A stretch of DNA of 64,000 nucleotides from Pseudomonas arcuscaelestis (lineage in GTDB: Bacteria > Pseudomonadota > Gammaproteobacteria > Pseudomonadales > Pseudomonadaceae). The notes below the pieces were generated by a model, which saw only the letters and a list, made by a program, of their open reading frames with translations, ran no database searches and was not told where the DNA came from. Of this stretch, positions 18,307 to 26,007 are shown in pieces; the first letter of the stretch is position 1; every line of letters begins with the position of its first letter. A program made the translations under genes and the position numbers. The stretch lies in the NCBI RefSeq assembly GCF_016881005.1, contig NZ_JACOPV010000002.1, positions 310,001 to 374,000 of the forward strand. Direction: 5' to 3'.

Positions 18307-18372
18307 GGGTTGCTCTTCGAGCAGTTGCCCGCGCACCCGCACGATACGTTGGGTGAGCGTTGAATAACGCAT
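18232..18372 (-). pseudogene. Possible remnant of an aminotransferase gene (AruH-like N-terminus)
   Basis: A minus-strand ATG at 18372 has an excellent ribosome site (AAGGAG, six-base spacer). Its first residues, MRYSTLTQRI, match what I recall as the N-terminus of the Pseudomonas AruH-type PLP aminotransferase (arginine:pyruvate transaminase). After ten residues the match ends. The frame then reads [16 protein letters not shown] and runs antisense into the DUF1345 gene, stopping at 18232 after 46 residues. The simplest reading is that the start region of a former gene survives and the body was deleted. The following segment might even be its old C-terminus joined by an internal deletion. The match is short and from memory, so confidence is low. 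The remaining 320 bp up to the next gene at 18693 show nothing else I can support. Confidence 0.35.
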
Positions 18373-18692
18373 GACAGTCTCCTTGAATGAACCTTGGGGT
18401 GCCATTGGTCTGAAAACCCCAGGTAAGCATCCCAGCCGACTGTCGGTAAAAATAGCAGAACAGCAATGCCTGCAACGGCGAAAGATTCAAGGCAAACGTT
18501 TGCCGCAACGGCCTTTGAACACAAGGGTTTTCAGGGTGGTTCTGACGTGCTTCAAAAAGGCCACAAAACGGTCATGGTGATGGGCAGACACTGGCGCCAG
18601 CAATGCTATGTTTAGGTTCTTGCCAGGTCGCCATGACCTGAAACGCACGTTGATCCGCTCACCCTGTTGTTCACCCCTACACGGAGGCCGGA

Positions 18693-18953
18693 ATGAACAA
18701 ACTGACGTTTCCAAACGCCTGTCAGGTGATGCGCTGGTATTTTCATCCACTGGGCTTCGAAGCCAGTATGGATGCACCGCGCAGCATGGTCGCCCGCCTG
18801 TTTGACCGGGCCACGGGCGAGACCCTGCTGGCGATCGCCGGCATTCCCTGCGCCAGGCTGATGGCGGCCGCCGATGTCGAACGCATCATCGAGGCGGTCG
18901 AGGCCGAGATGGACGCCTTCGAGCCTTCCTGCAACCTACGGGCTACTGGCTGA
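18693..18953 (+). CDS. Small DUF1652-like protein
   Basis: This 86-residue cytoplasmic protein resembles the DUF1652 family, small proteins found mainly in pseudomonads. It contains the expected FPNACQVMRWYFHPLGFEA opening, a central VARLFDRATGETLLAIAGIP strand pair and a C-terminal helix (DVERIIEAVEAEMDAFEP). The start follows ACGGAGGCCGGA, a good ribosome site. No catalytic residues are evident and function is unknown. Pseudomonads usually carry several paralogues. The gene ends two bases before the convergent MHYT-GGDEF-EAL gene. Confidence 0.7.
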   Translation: MNKLTFPNACQVMRWYFHPLGFEASMDAPRSMVARLFDRATGETLLAIAGIPCARLMAAADVERIIEAVEAEMDAFEPSCNLRATG

Positions 18954-18955
18954 TC

Positions 18956-21040
18956 TCAGTGGCTTGCCAATGCGTGGCCAGCGCGCTCGATGTCGGCAAT
19001 GAAACGCTCGGGAGGTAGCGGCTGGCCAAGCAGATAACCCTGTAACGAATCGCAACCAAGGCGGGTCAGGAAACTCTGTTGGCGATCGGTTTCTACGCCT
19101 TCTGCCACAATCCTCAAGCCCAGCGCTTGTCCCAACGCCACAATTGCCGAAACGATCGCGGCGTCATCGCTGTCTTGTTCCAGGTCACGGACAAAGCCGC
19201 GGTCAATCTTCAACTCGTTGGCCGGCAAGCGCTTGAGGTACATCAAGCTCGAATAGCCGGTACCAAAGTCGTCGATGGACAAGTCCACGCCCATATCCGC
19301 AAGCCTCTGCAACACCGCCATGCTTGCATCGGCATCGTGCATGGCGGTGGTTTCGGTTATTTCCAGGGTCAGGCTGTTGGCCGGCAATTGATGACGTGCG
19401 AGCACCTTGGCGACACTGTCGACCAAGCCGGTATGGCAGAACTGGATTGCCGAGAGGTTCACGGCGATGCGCCAATCTGTATAGCCCAGGCCAATCCACT
19501 CGCGCATCTGGCGACAGGCTTCATCAAGCACCCATTCACCAATCGGAATGATCAGGCCGGTCTTCTCTGCCAGCGCGATAAAGCGATCAGGCAACATCAG
19601 ACCCTGCTCCGGGTGCTCCCAGCGCAGCAGCGCTTCGGCACCAATCGGTTGGCAGGCCTGGGCGTCGAACTTGGGCTGGTAGAACAGCCGGAATTGCTTT
19701 TGATCCAGTGCCAAGCGCAAATCCTGAAGCAGTTGCAGTTGCAGGCGTGCGTTGCTGTTCATCGATACGTCAAAGAAGCTGTAGCCATTTTTGCCCGCGC
19801 TCTTGGCGTGATACATCGCTGCATCGGCGTTGCGCAGCAGTTCATGCTGATCGACGCCGTTACCGGGGTAAAGGACGATGCCGATGCTGGCTGAAATCTG
19901 CAGGTTCTGCTCGGCAACCCGGAAGCTACGGGAGATCAGATTAACCTGCTTGGAAGCAACGCCCATTGCGTCATCAGGCTCCTGCAAATCCACGAGCAGG
20001 ACAAATTCGTCGCCGCCAATGCGCGCCAGGGTGTCCTGGCTGTGCAAATGGCCGCGAAGGCGCAAGGCAACCTCCTTTAGCAGCAAGTCGCCCATGTGAT
20101 GGCCAAAGGCGTCGTTGACCGGTTTGAAACCATCCAGATCAATGAACATCAGGGCAAAACACCCTCCTTGCTCACTGGCCTTGCTGATTGCCAGCTCGAT
20201 GCGATCGGCCAGCAACGTGCGATTGGGCAAGCCGGTCAGGGTATCGTGCAGGGCGAGCTGGGTCAGTTCCTGATTGGCCCGGGTCAAGGAGCGCGCCAGT
20301 TCAGCGGTTCGCGCCTCAAGGCGAGCATCGAGCACCGAAGTCAGCAAGGCCACGGCCAGCACCGCCAGGGTGGTGATCAGTACCAGGTAATCCAGGCCAT
20401 TGCCACTGAGGCCGGTGCCCAGTGCGCCACAGAAACTGCCATCGGCAAAGTTTGCCGCAGCCATGCCGGTGTAATGCATGCCGACGATGGCCAACCCCAT
20501 GACCACTGCAGCAGCGCCACGCAATTGCCGGACGTACAGGGTTTGATGACGCAGCCGAAAGGCAATCCACAACGCCGCTGTCGAAGCCCCTACCGCGATC
20601 ACCAAGGACAGCGCGAACAGTGCCGGGTCGTAGTCGATGCCCGGTTGCATTAGCAGCGCGGCCATGCCGGTGTAGTGCATGCTGCTGATGCCGGTGCCCA
20701 TGATCAGCGCTCCCAGGCCAAGCTGCAGCCACGGCAAGGTCGGTTGGCTGACCAGCCACAGGGCAAAGCCTGAAGACAGCCCGGCGATCAATAGCGAAAG
20801 CAAGGTCAGGGTCAGGTCGTATCCCAGGGCTATCGGCAGGCTGAAGGCGAGCATGCCGATAAAGTGCATGGACCAGATACCGAACCCCATCGCAAACGCG
20901 CCACCCCCGATCCACAGGTACACCGCTCGGCCCTTGGCAGTGGCAATGCGTCCGGTCAAATCGAGTGCTGTATAGGAGGCAAGAATGGCAACGCAAAGCG
21001 AAATCAACACCAGCGAGGAAGAGTAACTACCGATCAGCAT
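18956..21040 (-). CDS. MHYT-GGDEF-EAL membrane protein, MucR-like
   Basis: This 694-residue protein has a seven-helix MHYT sensor (about residues 1-235) with the motifs MHFIGM, MHYTGM and MHYTGM, thought to bind copper and sense a diatomic gas or redox signal. A GGDEF domain (about 265-425) carries an intact GGDEF after LARI but no RxxD inhibitory site. The EAL domain (about 435-690) keeps GAEALLRW, EITETTAM, DDFGTGYSS, LKIDRGF and AEGVET. The architecture and size match MucR of P. aeruginosa, which supplies cyclic di-GMP for alginate control and dispersal. An earlier GTG at 21052 is possible, but the ATG at 21040 has the better spaced AAAGG. The gene's promoter must lie in the A/T-rich stretch to its right. 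Confidence 0.9.
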   Translation of the reverse strand: MLIGSYSSSLVLISLCVAILASYTALDLTGRIATAKGRAVYLWIGGGAFAMGFGIWSMHFIGMLAFSLPIALGYDLTLTLLSLLIAGLSSGFALWLVSQPTLPWLQLGLGALIMGTGISSMHYTGMAALLMQPGIDYDPALFALSLVIAVGASTAALWIAFRLRHQTLYVRQLRGAAAVVMGLAIVGMHYTGMAAANFADGSFCGALGTGLSGNGLDYLVLITTLAVLAVALLTSVLDARLEARTAELARSLTRANQELTQLALHDTLTGLPNRTLLADRIELAISKASEQGGCFALMFIDLDGFKPVNDAFGHHMGDLLLKEVALRLRGHLHSQDTLARIGGDEFVLLVDLQEPDDAMGVASKQVNLISRSFRVAEQNLQISASIGIVLYPGNGVDQHELLRNADAAMYHAKSAGKNGYSFFDVSMNSNARLQLQLLQDLRLALDQKQFRLFYQPKFDAQACQPIGAEALLRWEHPEQGLMLPDRFIALAEKTGLIIPIGEWVLDEACRQMREWIGLGYTDWRIAVNLSAIQFCHTGLVDSVAKVLARHQLPANSLTLEITETTAMHDADASMAVLQRLADMGVDLSIDDFGTGYSSLMYLKRLPANELKIDRGFVRDLEQDSDDAAIVSAIVALGQALGLRIVAEGVETDRQQSFLTRLGCDSLQGYLLGQPLPPERFIADIERAGHALASH

Positions 21041-21052
21041 TTGGCCTTTCAC

Positions 21053-21327
21053 AACCCTTGGGATCAGGCACTGAATGGCCCGGGGAAAAGCCGATGATTG
21101 TACTCAACCTTTAGCGAAACGCACGGAGTTTTCGCTGGCATTTTGCAATGATCCACTCCGTGCCAATTTCGTATTTTTTCAATAGGCTTATTTGTTACAA
21201 AACAATAACTTACCTTCCAAATCTAAAGCCATTTAAGACGTTAGATGGCAAATTGCAACAATTCATACCAATCATGACATAAAGCATTAATAACCACTTT
21301 TAATGCCTTGATTTTATTGAACTTAAA
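21053..21327. other. A/T-rich gene-free stretch between the MHYT gene and the mux operon
   Basis: This 275-bp stretch is strikingly A/T-rich against the GC-rich surroundings, mainly from 21170 on. It holds an inverted repeat, GCACGGAGT at 21121-21129 with ACTCCGTGC at 21155-21163, and the weak hairpin listed separately. It must contain the promoter of the minus-strand MHYT gene and the end of the mux transcript. No open frame is supported. Confidence 0.6.
21284..21306 (-). terminator. Weak hairpin terminator after opmB
   Basis: Reading the minus strand, GCATTAA pairs with TTAATGC around a nine-base loop and TTTATGTC follows. It lies 22 bp after the opmB stop. The stem is A/T-rich, so termination would be modest. 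Confidence 0.4.
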
Positions 21328-22815
21328 TCATGGGGAATCGGCAAGTGCCGTCTGTACGTCCCATCCACCACCGAGCGCCGCGATGAGCTGCACACTGGCC
21401 ACCAGCCTGCTCTGCAGCAGCGTCAACACACTACGCTCGTTGCTCAGCGCAGTGGTCTGCACATTGACCACGTCCAGATAGGCGATCAGCCCGGCCTTGT
21501 ACTGATTGCTGGTCAGGCGCAACGACTCGCGTGCCGCATCGAGGGCCTCGCCGCGCACGGCCGCTTCGTCTTCATAGACATCCAACTGCACCAGATAATT
21601 TTCCACTTCCTTGAAGCCATCGAGCACGGCCTGACGGTACTGGGCCACGGTCTGGTCATAGACCGCTTCGGTACGGTCAACCTCAGCAGAACGCTGACCG
21701 CCATCGAACAGTGTCATCGCCAACTGTGGGCCCACCGACCAGAAACGGTTAGGCAGGCTGATCCAGTCGCTAAAGCTACTGCTGCTATAGCCACCACTCA
21801 TGCTCAGGGTCAGGTCGGGGAAATAGGCGGCCCTGGCAACGCCAATACTGGCATTGGCGGACATCACCTTGCGCTCGGCCGAGGCGATGTCCGGGCGGCG
21901 CTCAAGCAATTGCGAGGGCAGCGCCACCGGCACCTGCGGCAGCGCCGGAATGTCCTTGCTGTCCGCCAGGGCGAAGTCTGCGGGCGCCTTGCCCAGCAAA
22001 ACGGCAATGGCATTTTCCAGCTGGGCACGCTGCCAGACCAGGTCGATCAGGTCGGCCTGGGTGCTTTTGAGTTGGGTTTGCGCCTGGGCCACTGCATCCT
22101 TGCCCGACACACCGGCGCGGTATTGGTTCTCGGTCATGGTCAGCGAGCGTTGGTAGGCCTGGACGGTAGCCTCAAGCAAGCGCTTCTGTTCATCCATCAC
22201 CCGCAGTTGCAGGTAGTTCTGCACCAGCTCCGACTGCAGGCTCAGGCGAATCGCGGCCATGTCTGCCAGACTTGCCTGGGCGCTGGCTTCGTTAGCAGCC
22301 AAGCCGTCGCGCAATTTGCCCCACAGGTCCGCTTCCCAGCTGACGCCCAGGGTGGTGCTGTAGGTGTCGCGAATACCACTGCTGTTGTTACTCAAGCTGG
22401 AACTGGAACTGCCGGTGCCCTGACTTGAGCGGGTCTTGCCCGCTTTCAGATCGAGGCTTGGGAACAACGCCCCACGCGAGCTGCGGACCAATGCCTGGGC
22501 CTGGCGGTACTGGGCTTCGTACTGGGCCACCGTCTGGTTGGCAGCATTGAGCTGCTCGACCAGGCCGTTGAGCTGGGCGTCGCCATACAGCTCCCACCAG
22601 GCGCCGCGCGCAAGCGCATCGGAAGGATTGGCCTGGGTCCAGCCCGCAGCATGCTTGAACGCCACTGGCGCAGCGGCTTCGGGACGCTGATAGTCGGGGC
22701 TCAGGGTGCAGGCGCTAAGCAACGCCAGACACAAGCCAGAAGCCAGCAGGCGCGAACCACGGGCACCGAGCAGCAACTGCAGCGGGCGGTTGGAGAGAAG
22801 CGGACGTCGAGTCAT
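21328..22815 (-). CDS. opmB: RND efflux outer-membrane lipoprotein (OpmB type)
   Basis: The 495-residue protein is a TolC/NodT-family outer-membrane channel. A signal peptide ends in the lipobox LLSAC (Cys about residue 36), so it is a lipoprotein. Two outer-membrane-efflux repeats follow, with family phrases such as LVQNYLQLRVMDEQ, ENQYRAGVSGKDAVAQAQTQLKSTQ and LLERRPDIASAERKV. The ATG at 22815 overlaps the muxC stop by four bases (ATGA); a longer in-frame extension upstream lies inside muxC and is rejected. As the last gene of muxABC-opmB it should form the exit duct for the two RND pumps. In P. aeruginosa the MuxABC-OpmB pump exports several antibiotics, including novobiocin and aztreonam. 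Confidence 0.93.
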   Translation of the reverse strand: MTRRPLLSNRPLQLLLGARGSRLLASGLCLALLSACTLSPDYQRPEAAAPVAFKHAAGWTQANPSDALARGAWWELYGDAQLNGLVEQLNAANQTVAQYEAQYRQAQALVRSSRGALFPSLDLKAGKTRSSQGTGSSSSSLSNNSSGIRDTYSTTLGVSWEADLWGKLRDGLAANEASAQASLADMAAIRLSLQSELVQNYLQLRVMDEQKRLLEATVQAYQRSLTMTENQYRAGVSGKDAVAQAQTQLKSTQADLIDLVWQRAQLENAIAVLLGKAPADFALADSKDIPALPQVPVALPSQLLERRPDIASAERKVMSANASIGVARAAYFPDLTLSMSGGYSSSSFSDWISLPNRFWSVGPQLAMTLFDGGQRSAEVDRTEAVYDQTVAQYRQAVLDGFKEVENYLVQLDVYEDEAAVRGEALDAARESLRLTSNQYKAGLIAYLDVVNVQTTALSNERSVLTLLQSRLVASVQLIAALGGGWDVQTALADSP

Positions 22816-25800
22816 AGCGGAGTTTCCAAAGCAGCATCGGTGCGCACGCCGCGCCAGTGGTTGAAGCGATGGCGCAAGCGGTCCAGATAAAGGTAAACCA
22901 CCGGAGTGGTGTAAAGCGTAAGCACCTGGCTGAAAACCAACCCGCCAATAATGGTCAGACCCAGTGGCTGGCGCATTTCCGATCCTTCGGCATGGCTGAG
23001 CAACAGCGGCAAGGCGCCGAGGATCGCGGCCACGGTGGTCATCAGGATGGGGCGCAGGCGCAGCAGGCAAGCGCGACGAATGGACTGTTCCGGGCTCAAG
23101 TGTTCGTGGCGTTCCAGTTGCAAGGCCAGGTCGATCATCATGATGGCGTTCTTCTTCACCACGCCGATCAGCAGGAACAGGCCCAGCAGCGAAATCAGGC
23201 TGAACTCGCTACCCACTACATACAGGGTAAGCAAGGCCCCTACCCCGGCCGACGGCAAGGTGGACAAAATCGTCAGCGGATGAATGTAGCTTTCATAAAG
23301 AATCCCCAGCACCAGATACACCGCCAGCAACGCCCCGAGAATCATCAAAGGCTGCCCTTTCTGGCTTTCGGCAAAGGCATCACCGGTTCCCCCAACCTTG
23401 GCAATCACATCTTCTGGCAAACCAACCTTGGCCACAGCCCGCTCAACGGCAGCCATGGCCTGATCCTGGCTGTAGCCTTCGGCGATGTCGAAGTTGATGC
23501 TGTCGGCGGCGAACTGGCCTTCGTGACTGACACGATCATCGGCCAAGCTGTTCTCGTAATGAGCGAAGGTCGACAGTGGCACCCGGGCACCGTCAGCCGT
23601 GATCACCTGCACTTGCTCCAGGCTGCGAGGGTCCTGGGCGTACTTGGGGTTGATCTCCATCACCACCTGGTACTGGTTGAGGCTGTCATAGATGGTCGAG
23701 ATCTGCCGCTGGCTATAGGCGTTGTTGAGCACCGAGGTAACCATGCTCATGTCGATGCCCAGGCGCTTGGCCTGTTCACGGTCGACAATCAGGGTTATCT
23801 GTTGGGTGCCACCGCCTTCACGCGCATCGATGGCGGTAAGCTCTGGCAGGGCCTTGAAGGCGGCCACTACTTTTGGATACCACTCACGCAAGGCCGACAG
23901 CTCGCTACTTTGCAGGGTATAGAGGAACTGCGAAGAACTCTGGTCGCGGCCACCGCCGAACTGCAAGTCCTGGTCGGCCATGAGGAACAAGCGCCCGCCC
24001 GGTACTTTGGGCATTTCCTTGCGCATCCGCTCGATGATTTTCTGCGCCGACACTTTGCGCTCGCTGATCGGCTTGAGGCGCACCAGCACCATGGCGTTGT
24101 TGGTACCGCTGTTGCCGCCAATAAAGCCCGCGACACTCTCCACCGCAGGATCCTTGAGCAATGCCCGGCGGTAGATTTCCATTTTTGGCTGCATGACCTG
24201 GAACGACAAACCATCATCGCCGCGGACAAAGCCCATCAACTGGCCGGTATCCTGTTGCGGCAGGAAGGTCTTCGGTACCACCACATACAAAGCGATGTTC
24301 ACCGCAATGGTGACCAGCAGGCTGAGCAGCGTCAGACGGCGATGACGCAGCACCCAGTCAAGACTGCGCCCGTAACTTGCCATCATGCGTTGATGAATCT
24401 GCTCGCTCCAACGCTGCAGGCGCGTTTGCCCCTCGTGCGCCTGGGGCTTGAGCCAGCGAGCGCAGAGCATCGGCGTCAGGGTCAGGGAAACCACCAGCGA
24501 AACAATGATCGCCACGGCCAGGGTGATGGAAAACTCACGGAACAACGAGCCGACAATGCCGCCCATGAACAGGATCGACACGAACACCACCACCAACGAC
24601 AGGTTCATCGACAACAGGGTGAAACCGACTTCCTTGGACCCTAGATAGGCAGCGCGCATAGGCGGAACGCCGTCATCGATATGCCGGGAGATGTTTTCCA
24701 GCACCACAATGGCATCGTCCACCACAAGGCCGGTGGCAAGAATCAAGGCCATCAGCGACATATTGTTCAGCGAGAACCCAAACAGATACATCGCCGCAAA
24801 CGTGCCGACCAACGACACCGGCACCGCCAGGGTCGGAATCAACGAAGCGCGCAGGTTGCCCAGGAACAGGAACACCACCAGGATGACCAGCACCACGGCG
24901 ATGATCAGGGTGTGCTCGGCTTCGCTCAGGGTGGCCTTGATGACCGGTGAGCGGTCCATTGCCACATCCAGCTTCACACTGGCCGGCATCAGCGACTCCA
25001 GTACCGGCAGTTGCTCCTTGATCTTGTTCACCGTCTCGATGATGTTGGCACCGGTCTGGCGATTGATCACCAGCAGCACGGCCTCCTGATCATTGAAAAA
25101 ACCACTGTTGTAGCGGTTTTCCACCGCATCGGTAACCTTGGCTACATGCCCAAGGCGCAGCACCGCGCCGTCCTGGTAACGAATCACCAACGGCTCGTAG
25201 TCCTTGGCCTTCTCCAACTGGTCGTTGGCTTGCACCTGCCAACTGCGCTGGCCGTCTTCGATAAAACCCTTGGGCCGACGCTGATTGGCGTTGGCGATCG
25301 TCTCGCGCACCTCATCCAGGGCAACACCGTACTGGTTGAGCAAGTGTGGCTCGAGTTCCACCCGTACTGCCGGCAACGAGCTGCCGCCAATCTGCACCTC
25401 CCCTACCCCCGGGACCTGGGACAGGCTCTGGGACAGGATGGTCGAGGCCAGGTCATAGAGCTGGCCCTTCTGCAGCACGCTGGAGGTCAGTGCGAGCACC
25501 ATGATGGGTGCCTGGGAAGGGTTGTACTTCTTGTAGGTCGGCATGCTGCGCATACCGCTGGGCAACAGGTTGCGCGACGCGTTGATAGCCGCCTGCACTT
25601 CCCGGGCAGCCGCATCGATATCGCGCCCTTGGTCAAAACCGAGAATCACCCGGGTCGAGCCCTGAGTGGAACTACTGGTCAGCGTAGTAACCCCGGAAAT
25701 CGCGCCCATGGAACGCTCCAGCGGCGTAGCCACCGTGGCGGCCATTACCTCAGGGCTGGCACCTGGCAAGTTGGCCTGCACCACAATCACCGGAAACTCG

Positions 25801-25919
25801 ATCTGCGGCAGCGGCGCCACCGGCAGGAGACCGAAACTGACACCACCGAGCAACATGATCGCCAGGCTCAACAGCATGGTTGCTACCGGACGGCGAATAA
25901 AGGGGGCCGACAGGTTCAT
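22812..25919 (-). CDS. muxC: RND efflux transporter, MuxC/MdtC type
   Basis: This 1035-residue inner-membrane proton-driven pump has 12 membrane helices and two large periplasmic loops. The N-terminus MNLSAPFIRRPVATMLL is typical. The proton-relay Asp pair is present in [19 protein letters not shown], and the C-terminal half repeats the fold ([20 protein letters not shown]). The start at 25919 follows GGAG at a nine-base spacer. An earlier ATG at 25955 is less likely because it lengthens the conserved N-terminus. The gene lies between muxB (88 bp upstream) and opmB (four-base overlap). MuxB and MuxC are thought to form a mixed trimer like MdtB/MdtC. The ribosome site lies inside a short hairpin, reported separately. 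Confidence 0.95.
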   Translation of the reverse strand: MNLSAPFIRRPVATMLLSLAIMLLGGVSFGLLPVAPLPQIEFPVIVVQANLPGASPEVMAATVATPLERSMGAISGVTTLTSSSTQGSTRVILGFDQGRDIDAAAREVQAAINASRNLLPSGMRSMPTYKKYNPSQAPIMVLALTSSVLQKGQLYDLASTILSQSLSQVPGVGEVQIGGSSLPAVRVELEPHLLNQYGVALDEVRETIANANQRRPKGFIEDGQRSWQVQANDQLEKAKDYEPLVIRYQDGAVLRLGHVAKVTDAVENRYNSGFFNDQEAVLLVINRQTGANIIETVNKIKEQLPVLESLMPASVKLDVAMDRSPVIKATLSEAEHTLIIAVVLVILVVFLFLGNLRASLIPTLAVPVSLVGTFAAMYLFGFSLNNMSLMALILATGLVVDDAIVVLENISRHIDDGVPPMRAAYLGSKEVGFTLLSMNLSLVVVFVSILFMGGIVGSLFREFSITLAVAIIVSLVVSLTLTPMLCARWLKPQAHEGQTRLQRWSEQIHQRMMASYGRSLDWVLRHRRLTLLSLLVTIAVNIALYVVVPKTFLPQQDTGQLMGFVRGDDGLSFQVMQPKMEIYRRALLKDPAVESVAGFIGGNSGTNNAMVLVRLKPISERKVSAQKIIERMRKEMPKVPGGRLFLMADQDLQFGGGRDQSSSQFLYTLQSSELSALREWYPKVVAAFKALPELTAIDAREGGGTQQITLIVDREQAKRLGIDMSMVTSVLNNAYSQRQISTIYDSLNQYQVVMEINPKYAQDPRSLEQVQVITADGARVPLSTFAHYENSLADDRVSHEGQFAADSINFDIAEGYSQDQAMAAVERAVAKVGLPEDVIAKVGGTGDAFAESQKGQPLMILGALLAVYLVLGILYESYIHPLTILSTLPSAGVGALLTLYVVGSEFSLISLLGLFLLIGVVKKNAIMMIDLALQLERHEHLSPEQSIRRACLLRLRPILMTTVAAILGALPLLLSHAEGSEMRQPLGLTIIGGLVFSQVLTLYTTPVVYLYLDRLRHRFNHWRGVRTDAALETPL

Positions 25920-25926
25920 GGGCGGC

Positions 25927-25944
25927 CACTCCACGCTTGGAGTG
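25927..25944 (-). promoter_or_regulatory. Hairpin covering the muxC ribosome-binding site
   Basis: On the minus strand CACTCCA and TGGAGTG form a perfect seven-pair stem around AGCG, and the 3' arm contains the GGAG ribosome site of muxC. The start codon at 25919 is nine bases further on. In the mRNA the site would be paired unless a ribosome finishing muxB, which ends at 26008, or another factor opens it. Confidence 0.5.
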
Positions 25945-26007
25945 TCACGCTGCAAGCACTGTTCTCAACCGCCGCAATCCCCGCCTGCTTCGTGCTGGCG
26001 ACACCGG

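Noticed and set aside
22816..23070. Longer N-terminus for opmB
   Set aside because: The extra 85 residues lie inside muxC, precede a perfect lipoprotein signal, and the ATG at 22815 overlaps the muxC stop in the usual ATGA.
22857..24644. 595-codon plus-strand open frame opposite muxC
   Set aside because: Shadow of muxC; composition unnatural and no family resemblance.
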